DNA from: Choanephora cucurbitarum
Taxonomy: Eukaryota; Mucoromycota; Mucoromycetes; Mucorales; Choanephoraceae
Direction of reading: 5' to 3'
Assembly: GCA_025331435.1 (NCBI GenBank)
Contig: JAIWNI010000013.1
Location: forward strand, 124,001 to 188,000
DNA: 64,000 nt
This document shows, in pieces, positions 9,738-20,451 of this stretch. Numbering within the stretch: the stretch's first letter is position 1; each line of letters opens with the position of its first letter. A program made the position numbers and the translations under genes. The notes under the pieces were generated by a model that saw only the letters and a program-made list of their open reading frames with translations, did no database searches and had not been told where the DNA came from.

Positions 9738-12669
9738 CTAATAACGTTCAGCCATAATAAGCAACACAAGACTTGTCCAGCCTGTAAAGGGATGACTACG
9801 AACACCTTTACCGGTACCTTCTTCATATTGTTCCCATACATAACCTGTCTTTTGATATTCCTATTATCCCTCGTTAGTTTTCATAGGGATACAGCCTTTT
9901 TTTTTCTTATTTACCTTGTAAACATTACGAATGATATTATCTCGAAGGTGAATATAAATCGTCTTGGCACGCGTTTGGTATGGACCAGGTACATGCATAT
10001 AATTCTACAAAAAAAAAAAATTCAATGTCTGAATTCTTTTTTTTTAAAAGTAGCTTACGTTGTAAAGACTTTGAAGTGTTAAATAATTGATATTGAGCCA
10101 AATAGGTCCTCTCCAATAATTCTCTGAAGTACCAAAGAATGCATCGGATCGAGACAGCGAGCGAAGACCATAAGGTGACCATAACTCTTGACTATCCTCT
10201 ATCATATCTAAGATGGCACCTAACTTAGGTGAATCAGCAGGCAAGAGACCCAAGGTCATGGGGAACAAGGAAAGATAACCTTTATGACAGACATGGACAG
10301 GCTGGTTGTCTTCCAGCGCTTGATCACAGTACATATTCTTCTCTTCACTCCAATGAAGCGCATCCAAATTGACCAACAGATCCTGGTGCACCTGTCTATA
10401 CTCCTCTAAATCACTGGCATACTCAGGTCCCAGCTGAGAAGCAATGTCTCTGAGGAGACCGGTACCAAAGGCCATCCAGGAATGAAGATCCAGATGAAGC
10501 TCACCTACACTAGGCGTGCCTCGAGGATAATCGTCGAGTCCGGATGTCAGGGTATGGTTAGGTGTACGTCCACGCCAACGGTAAGCTTCTTGAGTAGGTG
10601 CCTTTCGACCAAATCGAGCGAGATGACCAAACTGGGTCTTTCGGAACCATTGCCAGTTGAGACGGAGTTGGGGGTAGACGGACCGAAGCCATTGGTTGGC
10701 TCGTTCAGGATCCTTCAGGTACTGTTCAGACAGGTGCTCGAGGTCGTCCAGGGAGCCCATCTGAATTGGGTTATCGAGCATGATAGGTTGTTGGTGAAGG
10801 CGGTCCACAAAGCGTTTGATGGCAAGGTAGAGCGTGGGTGGATTGGCATAGTGACGGAACTGGGTTTGGAATTCAGCAGGTACTTTGCTTCTGGCTTCTT
10901 CACCCAAGATTTGCTCACGAGCCACCCAACCGTCTTGGTCGATCAAGGCAACCCAGTGTTGAATGATATCCAGACTCAAGTCGTTATCCCATTCACCTAT
11001 CAACAGTTGATGAAACCCTTCATCCCTAAACAGAGAAATGTCAGTCATCATTTGTATCCTTATCAAGTTCAATCTTTACCAATAGAATCCACGAGGAAAG
11101 AAGGGACGACTGGGTGTGGCAGTAAACAAAGTCTTGGCAGGAGCGATACCAGGTCTGGCTGAAGCACCTGTAAAGTCTTCTTCATCTTTTATGCCGGTAT
11201 TCGATTGATCGATGATAGAGGTACCATGGAAATAACCAATACCACCCAGCATGTTACTCAACAGGTATTGAGCAAACTCGATTTCCTGCTGTTTAAAACC
11301 CTTTTGTTTCAAACCAAATGTCTTTTCAAATCGATCATCAAATGCTCTTTCTTTTTCAATCAGACCAGCACTAAGAATTTCACCTAAAAACGCATGTTAG
11401 ATTTGATATTGACTATCCTATGTTTGATATTTTACTAGTGATAGGGCGAGGGTTGCTTTGAGATCGGAAAAGAACATCAAACTAGAAAGACAGAATGAGG
11501 AAAGGAAATGGATTTGAAATGCATCTAGATTACCTGAAAGTCACCTTGAAATACTTTTTGGAAAACATAGAGATTGGCTACCTGGCCCTCTTCTTCTTCA
11601 AGCTGATTACTGAGAGTGAAATATTTGTAAGGGCTTGCATAGATATCTTCTTTGGTTCCATGTTGAAGACGTCCAGAAGCACTTTGAAAGATATTTTCCG
11701 TCACCACATCTAATTTAGAAATTAAATCATGTATCCAAAATGAAAGATTCTTTCAACCTCACCTTTGGCTTTCCATACTTCACCCTTGGGTACTTCTGTA
11801 CCTACCCATTGAGTACGACTCAGATCTTGATCTGTTGATTCTTGAGGATATGTATTGAAAGGTCCTGTTTGAAACTATAAGTTAATTTTTCTTTTTCAAT
11901 CTCTTTCATAAAAGCAATATTACCATCAATGATCTGAATTTCAAAATCACCTAATTCAGGTGTATCACCTTCAAGTCGAATAGGCGATTCAAGACCCTTT
12001 TTTTTTTAAAATGTGAACATGATAGACTATAGAGGGATGTAAAGACCTTACCTTAATGGATCTCTTACTCATGAGATCAATGCCACCCTCTCCTTCGATA
12101 CCAACATAAAATAGGACAGAAGTCACTGTATTCATGCCTTACCATTCTATAATCAGTTCCTGGCTTTCAAAATAAATGTATCTATATTACCAAAGTTCTG
12201 AAGAAGTGTACCACTAATACGCACACCCCAATCACCACCTTGTTCTCCACCAGGTACTTTAATGAATTCTGTGCTTAATTTAACATTGCTCTGTGGATCA
12301 TTGATCTGTTGAGAAGCATAGTCACGACCATCATGCTTTTGATATCCATAACCTTCTAGTTGATCACCTTGATCACACGCATGTCGAATACCTTATCTGG
12401 ATCCCTTAATATCATATCTATCTATCTATCTATAGTGTATACATACGTTGAAAACCTTGCACTTCACCTGCATTAAACCACATTAAACCCGTCATTACAG
12501 ATTCTGGAATACGCGGTTTTGTACCGAAATAGAGGTTAGGTCGATACGTTCCCCATAATAAAGAACTGTTATGGGTTGGTAAGATATCAGCTACGACTGT
12601 GGTGGCCAATAAGAGAACAGCAGAGACTGTTGTAAGTGAACTTGTCCAACTCTTGCGTTCTCTATGCAT
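9738..12669 (-). CDS. CWH41: Mannosyl-oligosaccharide glucosidase (glucosidase I, GH63)
   Basis: Glucosidase I removes the outermost alpha-1,2-linked glucose from the N-glycan precursor in the ER, the first trimming step after transfer to protein. Eleven exons (12447-12669, 12191-12391, 12052-12125, 11924-11996, 11763-11864, 11534-11709, 11436-11481, 11080-11383, 10059-11025, 9915-10004, 9738-9860) join in frame into 792 residues. The N-terminal hydrophobic segment ([11 protein letters not shown]) is a likely type II signal anchor. Diagnostic GH63 motifs include [48 protein letters not shown] split across an intron, and [13 protein letters not shown] near the end. For the intron at 11865-11923 I chose the CAG acceptor that restores frame. 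A large plus-strand frame over exon 9 is an antisense shadow. Confidence 0.95.
12415..12433. repeat. TATC/ATCT microsatellite inside glucosidase I intron 1
   Basis: This is a short run of a four-base repeat (ATCT units) inside the first intron of the glucosidase I gene, 19 nt long. It does not touch a splice site. It is an ordinary simple repeat, useful only as a potential length polymorphism. Confidence 0.8.
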
Positions 12670-13042
12670 TATCTAAATAAAAAAAAATAAAAATAAAAAA
12701 AGAAAGAGAGAAATGCTATGGTGTTGCACAGAACCATATATATAACACCTTTTTTTTTTTCTTGTGACTTAGATCTTAATTAAGATTTACATTCAATAGC
12801 AAGTAGGGTCTTCATTCTATCAGGTACTAAAGATGAACATTCAAGCAAAATGATACATTTGTCTATGTTTGTTTCCCTAAATAGTAGTGAAATGTAACAT
12901 AGCATTAGATCAACCTCAAATAGCCTATACAATCATGTCTTATAAAAGCAACCTCTCAAAAAAAGAAGAAGAGTGACATTTATTATGTCTTGGCTTGTTT
13001 AATAAAAAAAATAATAATCTTTTGTCTACACTATGTACTGAT
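12670..13042. other. Glucosidase I promoter region / uL29m 3' flank
   Basis: This holds the upstream region of glucosidase I (leftward) and the 3' flank of the uL29m gene. It is AT-rich, with poly-A/T tracts and a TATATATAA-like sequence near 12737. I see no open frame or structured element. Confidence 0.5.
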
Positions 13043-13557
13043 TTAAGAGGATGTTTGGGTGAATTGTCGTTCATATTCAATTTGTCTTTCGTTCAATACA
13101 AATTTGATTCTAGCCATTGATTTCTTACACTAAAAACCAAGGTTAGAATGATACAAAAAAAAAAAGAGAGAAGCTTACCTTTTGCATACGACCTTGATTG
13201 GTCCAGATCTGCTTTGGTAACTTCATACGTCTGGCTTCTTCTCTTTGGGTAGCAAGCACATTACGTTCCTTCAACAAGACATACCATAATTTATGAAGAT
13301 CGTCAAAGGACTTTTGACGAAGTTCTTGTGCCTTCCAAGCACGACCTACACTAAACAGTTGGTTATAGAGTCAACAGCGTGTTCATGCTTGTTTTACCTG
13401 TCCAGTTTTGTTTCGGTAAAGCTTGATTGTTTTCGAAAAATTGATACAAGCCAGTAGGTTTGACAGGTGTCTCTGCTAATGTTGTTCTGGAAGTACTGAA
13501 CAAACGAGCTCCAAGGGTATGGTTAAAGGAACATGAGATGCGTTGTAAGAATGACAT
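13043..13557 (-). CDS. Mitochondrial large-ribosomal-subunit protein uL29m (MRPL47/Mrpl4-like)
   Basis: This is a protein of the mitochondrial 54S/39S ribosomal subunit near the polypeptide exit. Three exons (13398-13557, 13179-13345, 13043-13129) give 137 residues. The first 30 or so residues ([23 protein letters not shown]) are Arg/Ser-rich with few acids, a plausible mitochondrial presequence. The conserved core [20 protein letters not shown] followed by [11 protein letters not shown] is the hallmark of the L29/L47 family. The RMKLP and [10 protein letters not shown] regions also fit. The protein is short compared with some fungal orthologues, which carry C-terminal extensions. Confidence 0.93.
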
Positions 13558-14173
13558 GACACTTGAAGAGGAAAGTGAACAACTCTATAAAAAAAAAAAA
13601 TAAGCCTTCATTTTGCCTGAACTGAGTTGATTTTAAGGATAGCGCTTACTTTTTTATTCTCTCTCTATGGCTCTCAGGGTTATTCCATTGACGAGGGGTG
13701 TGTGACTCGCGATTGAACAAGTTGAAGTACATTCAAATTGAATCTCCGCTAAACTAGAGTTCTATTCTGTTTAAACGTATCTTTTTCATGAGAAAAAAAG
13801 AAAAGCTTATTCTTTTCACTCATTTTCTCTCTTCTCTCTCTTTTATTCACTCCTAGACATTATAAAAAAAAAAAGGAAACAAAGAAAAAGATGCGGAGTC
13901 GAATGAAAAAGGAGATAAAAACGTGTCGTGATTTACGCACACACATGGTTTATGCGGGGCTTTCAATTTTTTGCTGCTCGGACCTCTTTAACCTATTTTC
14001 AGCCAATAAAGACATAAGAGAGAGAGTAGGAGAGTTCATAAAACAGAAAATACACACACACACATTACTAGCTGTATAAGGAAGATGACCCCTTTTTTTA
14101 AAAAATTAAAAAAAAGTATAAATACGTGATTGTTTTCTCTTTTTTTCCCCTTCTTTTCCTATTTTTCAACAAG
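13558..14173. other. Intergenic region, divergent promoters
   Basis: This is the shared upstream region of uL29m (leftward) and the small Cys-rich gene (rightward). It contains poly-A and pyrimidine tracts and a short AC repeat near 14052. A TATA box for the rightward gene is listed separately. No other feature is supported. Confidence 0.5.
14117..14124 (+). promoter_or_regulatory. TATA box of the small Cys-rich gene
   Basis: TATAAATA lies 57 nt upstream of the ATG at 14174, followed by a pyrimidine-rich leader. This mirrors the arrangement of other genes here and supports the short spliced ORF being transcribed. Confidence 0.55.
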
Positions 14174-14371
14174 ATGTTTCCTATCATGATTTGTCCTGCA
14201 ACATGTGAATTATGTGGTCATTGGTTACCTGAACATGAAGTAAGTGAATTAGGTTGATTGCAAACAAAAATCATTCATGTGTCAAAATAGGCATCTTGTC
14301 CCAGAAATGGAGTACATCCTTCTCAGTGGCAATTAATACAAGAAAATGAAGAAGAAGAAGAAGATCTATAG
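14174..14371 (+). CDS. Small Cys-rich hypothetical protein, 48 residues
   Basis: I do not recognise this gene. Two exons (14174-14239, 14291-14371) are joined by a 51-nt intron with perfect GTAAGT and TAG borders, giving 48 residues. Cysteines at positions 7, 11, 14 and 25, with histidines at 16 and 21, could form a zinc site (CxxxCxxC core). The C terminus is an acidic tail of consecutive Glu. Support comes from the TATA box, the pyrimidine leader, an intron of standard size and frame continuity across it. It converges on the 161-residue gene with 68 bp between stops. Conservation in relatives would decide whether it is real. Confidence 0.6.
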
Positions 14372-14439
14372 CTATCTATTAAAAATACCAACAAGTGACA
14401 TAGTATACCTCAATAAACACTTTGAATGTCATTTCTTTA

Positions 14440-14925
14440 TTATTCAGCTGTTTCTTTCCATTGAAGTCCATAACGTTCTTCAAATTCACGACGACTCAAG
14501 ACTTCCCTTTTGGCTTCAATGATACCCAGTAGCCTTTGAATCAGTTGAAGACAATGGAGTTCTGCATCACCTAATGTCTTGTAGTGAGGATAACAACGGT
14601 CCAGACGATTGGTATTGACCAACACACTTGCTGTCAATTCAAGTTCATCTTTCAATAGATTCCAATGACCGATAGCCTCACAAAGAAACTTTTTGTCTTC
14701 TGGAAATCGTTCTTTTTCTGAGGCAGGTAATTTGTACTCGGTTGTCCTTAAGGCAGCCTCTGTCTCAGCCAGGTCATCACCTACTAACTTTGGCAGGTAA
14801 GAGGCTGAAAAGGCACTGGGTGTACGAATGATATAGCGACGTAATGCATGAAGGTGTTCTAGGACAGTATTGACTGGATACCATTCTAAACCTTCAATTG
14901 TTACCTCATTCCAATTAGTATACAT
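14440..14925 (-). CDS. Conserved-looking hypothetical protein, 161 residues
   Basis: I cannot name this single-exon gene. It starts with MYTNWNEVTIEGLEWYP and is mostly amphipathic helix, with leucine-rich segments (NTVLEHLHALRRYII, HWNLLKDELELTASVL, ELHCLQLIQRLLGIIEAKREVL). No signal peptide or membrane span is evident. An unbroken frame of this length in AT-rich DNA, ordinary codon use and a pyrimidine/A-rich leader support it being a gene. It lies immediately downstream of, and in the same direction as, a G-alpha gene; nothing shows a functional link. Confidence 0.75.
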   Translation of the reverse strand: MYTNWNEVTIEGLEWYPVNTVLEHLHALRRYIIRTPSAFSASYLPKLVGDDLAETEAALRTTEYKLPASEKERFPEDKKFLCEAIGHWNLLKDELELTASVLVNTNRLDRCYPHYKTLGDAELHCLQLIQRLLGIIEAKREVLSRREFEERYGLQWKETAE

Positions 14926-15054
14926 CTTGTTAAAAGAAAAAAAAAGGGTAGAATAATTTATCTTTATATATTATAGAGTATATATGTTGTCACTGGATTA
15001 AAAAAAAAAAGTGATTTATAAAATAGAAAATGATACATTCTTTTAAGGGTTTGC

Positions 15055-16315
15055 TTATAAAAGACCAACATCACGTAGATTATTTTGAATAATGATATCA
15101 TTGACAGCAGCCATCACAAAGCGAATCTGTTGCGTATCTGTTGCACAAGTAAAGTGAGTATAGATTTGCTTTGAATCAGATTGGTTAAGAGAGACAAATC
15201 GATTGAGAATATAGTCACTGGCAGACTCATAAGTCTCTGGTCCTAATTTTAATAGAGTGAGATACTTGTTTCCATAGTGTAGCTGCTTTACTTACCACTG
15301 AAATCAGAAAAGCTTTCTTTAAGTGGATATCTTGACAACTTTTCTTTAAAGATATCAATCTTATTCAAGAACAGAATGATCGATGTCTTGATGAACCAAC
15401 GGGAATTACATATCGAATCAAACAAAGTCAAGGCTTCTTGCATTCGATTCTATGCCACTATCAATGTGTGTTGAATGATATCCTTAATTGAACTTACCAC
15501 TGTCTCATCTTCAATCAACACTTGATCATATTCAGAAATGGCCACCAAGAAGATAATGGCCGTCACGAATTCGAAACAATGAATCCATTTCTTTCGTTCA
15601 CTTCTCTGACCACCCACATCAAACATACGATAGGTAAGATCACCAATCACAAAGGTAGTTTCGGTAATACCTGTCGTCTTGACTCTTGAGCGTAACACAT
15701 CTTGATCTGTAGGCAGATAGTTGACATCACCTATTCGATCAATGGAATCAAAATAACTATAGACATATTAGTTCAAGAGCGTTATCACTTAATCTTTTTC
15801 TTACTATTTGGCTGAATCGTTCAGTTGATATTCACGACTTCGATCAAACACACTCAACAGGTTTTCATCTCTCCAGAGAGCCTTTAGGGCCTGACTGACA
15901 TCAAGAGGGAGTGCGTCCTGTTCGATTTGAGGGGGTAAATCAAGTATGATCTGGCTATGGTTTTTATTTTGAGGAGAGGCAAATGGGATGCCCATATTGG
16001 CCATGGCCTCAATAATCACACGCATGGATTGAACGGTATTACTGTAGATGATTTCTTTAAATGCCTCTCGTTCATCTCGTGAATAGCCACCATCATGTAT
16101 TAACTTCATCTGTTTAAGAATAGTGGATTTTCCAGATTCACCAGCACCTATAAGCTTTTTGTTAGTCATTGTATAGTGTGATTCGCTAACTTTTTACCTA
16201 ACAATAACATCTTGACTTCTTTTTTAGAGTTCAATGCATCTCGTTTTAATTGATTTTCGATTTCTTCATTACGAGCCTTTCCATCTGGCTCTTCACTTGA
16301 TTGACAACAACCCAT
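15055..16315 (-). CDS. Heterotrimeric G-protein alpha subunit (first of two)
   Basis: This GTPase switch of the plasma membrane couples receptors to cAMP or MAPK pathways. Five exons (16198-16315, 15805-16147, 15498-15756, 15296-15449, 15055-15242) give 353 residues, exactly the family size. MGCCQS supplies the myristoylated Gly2 and palmitoylatable Cys3/4. The P-loop GAGESGKST spans the first junction. The RVKTTGI switch I with the catalytic Arg, [12 protein letters not shown] switch II, the NKID base motif and TCAT are all intact. The C terminus reads LRDVGLL, so the position usually held by the pertussis-toxin cysteine is Val. The last residues of G-alpha dictate receptor choice, so this tail is informative. 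Confidence 0.97.
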
Positions 16316-17458
16316 GATAATAGATAGTAAAAGAAAAATGAAAAAAAGAAAGAAAACGAAATTAAACTTGTTTTAATGGATAACAGAGAGAGTTCTCTCC
16401 TTGATCCTCTCTCCTTTTTCATACTTCACTCCTTAATAAAATACCAGTTGTTTCTCACTTTCTAATTTTCCTTTTTGCTTTCTCTGTATTTAAATACTGT
16501 TGTCTACAGCCTAACCTAGTCTTTACAATACATCCTTTGAGTGATCATAACAACACACACACACAGAGAGAGAGGGAAAAGAGATTCAGGAGTATAACTC
16601 AACAGTGAAACTCGTTTTGTGTATATATGTTTCACAAAGGAGAAACAGTAGAATGATGAATATACACTCTGGGTTTAGTGTATAAAAAAAAAAGGAGAAT
16701 TGACATTGGTCTAGTCTATATATCATTTTAATACCAAAAAAAAAAAATCCATTCGTTCAAGTAAACACATTGTTGGATTTGAATCTACTAAATTCACTTC
16801 TTTTTTTTTTTTATTGGTAAAATCAACACTCTAGGCTTAATTTTTTTTTGCCTTGTTTTCTCTATGTGCTTTGAAAACATTAGATTTATCTTACCAATTC
16901 ACCTATATGAAAAGAAAAAAAAAGAAAGAAAAAAAGAGAGAGAGAGATGAAAGAGCAAATGATTATTTATATCATTTCCCATTATAGGAGATGAAAAATA
17001 AAACGTGGCACAGATCTAAGCAGAATTTGTACCTTATTTATAAAAGAGTAGAAAAAAGAATAAGCTTACTTCCAAAAACAGTAAAGTGAGTAAATGTTAG
17101 TCTGAGAAAATACACTTTCTAATGTTCTGGTACACATTCAATCCATCGTTTTTACATTTTCACCCCCTTTTTTTTTTTTTAAAAGGAATGAGAAGTAATA
17201 ACATGACTAAAGAAAAAACAATTCACCTCCCTTTCTTATACTATAGAAATCAGAAAATAGAGAAGAAAAGAAAAAAAAACTCCGTAGAAGCATAAAAAAC
17301 TAAGTGGGGAGGATAATCATTTAGGGTTAGAACAGATTTCATGATGTCATGATACACATCTAAGACAAGTTTAAAAAAAAATAGTATAAAAATGGACCCT
17401 CATTTCTTAAATATGATCTTTCACCTTTTATTCATTTTCTTACTTTTTTTTTATTATC
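16316..17458. other. Intergenic region, divergent promoters
   Basis: This upstream region is shared by the first G-alpha (leftward) and the 75-residue orphan (rightward). It is very AT-rich with long poly-A/T runs and AC and GA microsatellites near 16553-16575 and 16930-16948. No coding or RNA feature is visible apart from the TATA box listed separately. Confidence 0.5.
17385..17392 (+). promoter_or_regulatory. TATA box of the 75-residue orphan gene
   Basis: TATAAAAA lies 74 nt before the ATG at 17459, with a pyrimidine-rich leader in between. This matches the spacing at other genes in the window. Confidence 0.55.
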
Positions 17459-17686
17459 ATGGCATCCTTACACTCAAAAGTCTCTGTCAATCTAAATGAC
17501 CAAAATTCAGTGACAACATCAATGACAAGAGAAGATCTATTGACACTTGCTCAGAATGAATATGCTCGACAATTACGCAAGTTTACAGAAGCACAATTAA
17601 AGAAAAAGGTGCCTTGTTACACTGAAAAGCGTAAGATGGGCATCGATACAATTTCAGCTTTAAAAGCAACACAACGACAACAATAA
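17459..17686 (+). CDS. Small hypothetical protein, 75 residues
   Basis: I do not recognise this intronless gene. The 75-residue product is hydrophilic and mainly helical, with a basic middle (EYARQLRKFTEAQLKKK) and no signal peptide or membrane span. A TATA box 74 nt upstream and a TTTCTTAC/poly-T leader directly before the ATG support transcription. One cysteine follows the basic stretch. No neighbour suggests a role. Confidence 0.6.
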   Translation: MASLHSKVSVNLNDQNSVTTSMTREDLLTLAQNEYARQLRKFTEAQLKKKVPCYTEKRKMGIDTISALKATQRQQ

Positions 17687-18330
17687 TGATTGGACTAGTC
17701 AAACAATACTTGTTTTTAGATGAACAAGTGAAAGCTTTTTTTGCTTTGTTTTTTTTTCTTTTTTAGAAAAACAAGAAAAGTGAAGCATTTTTTTTTACCA
17801 TTTTGCAAATTAGAAAAAGGGCAAATTGGTTTCTTTTTTTGTATATATATTTTTTTTAATCATTTACCAAAGCCTTAATCAGTTGATAAAATAAAATAAT
17901 AGAAAAAAAATAGACCACATGTGATAGAGACAGTCAAAGATTACATAGTGTAGAGATCAGCCCTTATAATCTGAGTTCGTTGTTTTTAGCTTCACTTCAG
18001 TATTTGTGTAGCTATTAATTAATATTGTGTATGCAATCTAGAACACACACACACACACACAACAATACTTGTTTCTTACTCTTCTTTTTCATTGCCCCCT
18101 CAAGGAAATAAGGACATTGGATACCAATCATGCTTAAGTTGAATTATCCATCATTTCACTTTAGATAGGCTCTTTCTCTTTTATTTCTTGACATGATCTA
18201 TCTATTGCAACTCAAAGTGATCTTTTCACGTTGTACATTACACATAAAGCCAATGTTCTATTTTTTTTTTATTATCACTTTTCTCTTGTTTTTTCTCTCT
18301 CTTTTTCTCTCTCTCTTTTTCTTTATTTTG
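17687..18330. other. Intergenic region
   Basis: This contains T-rich sequence, an (AC)n microsatellite at about 18042-18060 and the long pyrimidine leader of the RhoGAP gene (CT runs from about 18290). An in-frame ATG at 18193 would extend the RhoGAP protein by 46 residues, but those would be mostly Leu/Phe translated from the pyrimidine tract. I treat it as 5' UTR. Confidence 0.5.
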
Positions 18331-19646
18331 ATGACCACATTAGATGCAACACATTCACAAAAGATTTTATTTACTTGGTGGAAAAAAGTGAAATTACAGA
18401 ATGTAGGCTTATACGATACTATCAGAGCAGGTAAATAGACAACCTATATACACGATGATTCTCAAATCAACTTTTCTTTTTTTTTAGAGAAAGCAGTCTT
18501 TGGTGTAGCCCTGACAGATTCATTACAGTATGCTCATTCATCTATTACCTATCATGATAAGATAGGCACTGTCTGTAATGGTATACTTCCTATTGTTGTG
18601 GCAAAATGTGGAGCTTTTTTAAAAGAAAAAGGTTATAATTTGAGTTCTTTTTTAAAAAAAAAGGTGGTTACACTAAAATCAAAGTTTTAGGACTTTCAAC
18701 AGAAGGTGTCTTTCGTATCTCTGGCAATGCAAAACGTATTGCAACACTTCAATCGATCTTTGATGCACCTGAAGAAGAGTATGGGATTAGCATGGATTGG
18801 CAGGGATATACAGTCCATGATGCCTCGAATCTGATACGACGTTATCTCAATCAATTGCCTGAACCAGTCATCAGTTTAGACTGTCAAATGTCATTCAAGA
18901 TGTTGTTAGGTAACAAGTAAAATAAAAAATCAGGGCCAATTCATGATTTATTAATACAAAACAGATGCACCCTTTGCTGCACTAGAGGATAGAGTGAATG
19001 CCATTCAACGGTTAATTCATCAATTACCACTTGTCCATCAATTTCTATTGCTTTATTTGTTGGATCTGCTATACCTCTTCTCTCTTCATGCAGACGTCAC
19101 TCGCATGAATCTATCTTCATTGGCTACAGCATTTGCTCCTGTAAGTTCTCTCTTTTTTTTTTATATGCCCTCATATTGACACTCTACTGTTAGGTGATCT
19201 TTTCTGATCCTAAAGATGGACTGAATTTAGCAAGATACAAAGATTTCCAACGCGTCTTGGAATTTCTGGTATTGAACCAGCATATGTTTTGTATACCACG
19301 TATATCTGCTGATGATATATGGAAAGAGACACCGCGTCGTTTAAGTGATACATGTAAGTTGATCTCCAAAAAAAAAAGAAAGCAGCTCAACTAAAATAGA
19401 TAAGTATAGACAAAAGAACGGAAGTAGAATATCTCAATTCTCAATCAGTGACTGATCTGTCCAATAAAATCATCAGTAAAACTCTAAAACGATCCAATAC
19501 TGCGCCTAGTCATCATTGTAAGTCTAAAATCACCTCAAGTCCCTCTTTATTTACTTGTTTTTTTTTTACCAGCAAGTTTATCCCGTCCTTCAGGAAACTG
19601 GAAGTCCATAAAAATAATTGGTAAAAATCAAGTAGAAACACTCTAG
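18331..19646 (+). CDS. RhoGAP-domain protein
   Basis: This protein probably stimulates GTP hydrolysis by a Rho/Cdc42/Rac-type GTPase and so limits polarity signalling. Seven exons (18331-18430, 18488-18631, 18664-18909, 18965-19140, 19194-19353, 19410-19517, 19573-19646) give 335 residues. The RhoGAP fold covers roughly residues 55-240. The arginine-finger region is GVFRISGNAKRI; NLIRRYLNQLPEPVI and NLSSLATAFAPVIF are the other signature blocks, the last carrying the conserved Asn. The short Ser/Lys-rich tail has no recognised domain. The second intron would be only 32 nt with a GTTATA donor, so that junction is the weak point. All other introns are standard. Confidence 0.88.
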
Positions 19647-20451
19647 AATTTCTCAAGAGTGACATGATCATGCTTTCTCATAAGAGGGGTCCAAAAAAAT
19701 CTGTCGTTTTATTTGTCATCCTGTAAATGAAGCCAATCCTTAAATGCAATATATAATGTATATTGGTCGATTCTATATGTTCTACCTACTTTGTTGACTT
19801 AATAAAACAAGGAAGCATCATTTCAATGCTGATGGGTTATATTCCACTGTCTTTTTTTCTTACAAAAAGAACCCTTGAATAAGTCATCAACCCTTTTCTC
19901 TTTGTTTCCGTTTCTTCCCAACGTTTTTTCTCATGAAAAAAGGAAACTCCAGAACGAATCAATAAATAAACACACCATTTGAAAACAACCTTTTCTCTCT
20001 CTCTTGTTTTTTTGCCTCTCCGCTCATAACAAAAAAGAAAATCAAGAAACATGGCCCTTTAAATCAATTAACAATTCACTTTTCTTTCTTTAAACAATCT
20101 AAAGAGATTTTCTGTTCTGAATCATAAACCCTTTTTTTGTTAAATCATATGATAATGTGGAAAAAGGGAATTTGATGTACAAGTTTGGCATAATTCTATG
20201 TTGCTGATCCAATAACAAAGTGTGTGCAAAAATGAGAAATGAAATTCTTACAATTGGATAAAGCGGGGTAGCACAGAGTTTATGCTTTTTTTTTTTTCAT
20301 TTTTTTCCCATTGTACCTTTTATAATGTGATACAAGAACCACACACACACAATTTCCTCCACATTATTATTTTTTAAAGAGTATAAATACAACAAAGTTT
20401 TTTTTTTCTTTCAAGATAACTCATCCATTTAAATTCTTCTAATACCTTCCA
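19647..20451. other. Intergenic region, sugar transporter promoter
   Basis: This is AT-rich sequence between tandem genes. It holds poly-T/A tracts, a CACACACA run near 20340-20350 and the TATA box listed separately. I see no coding exon or structured RNA. Confidence 0.5.
20382..20389 (+). promoter_or_regulatory. TATA box of the sugar transporter gene
   Basis: TATAAATA lies 70 nt upstream of the ATG at 20452, followed by a pyrimidine-rich leader. The strong codon bias of the gene fits a strong TATA-type promoter. Confidence 0.6.

Noticed and set aside
10482..11162. 226-codon open frame on the plus strand
   Set aside because: It lies antisense to exons 8-9 of glucosidase I, whose reading frame is strongly conserved; the plus frame has no family similarity and arises from the codon pattern of the real gene.
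12130..12190. Possible extra 21-nt exon in glucosidase I between 12125 and 12191
   Set aside because: A candidate CCAGG...AATG piece is bordered by splice-like sites, but a single intron from 12126 to 12190 joins NF to VTSVLFYVG in frame and leaves no abnormally short introns.
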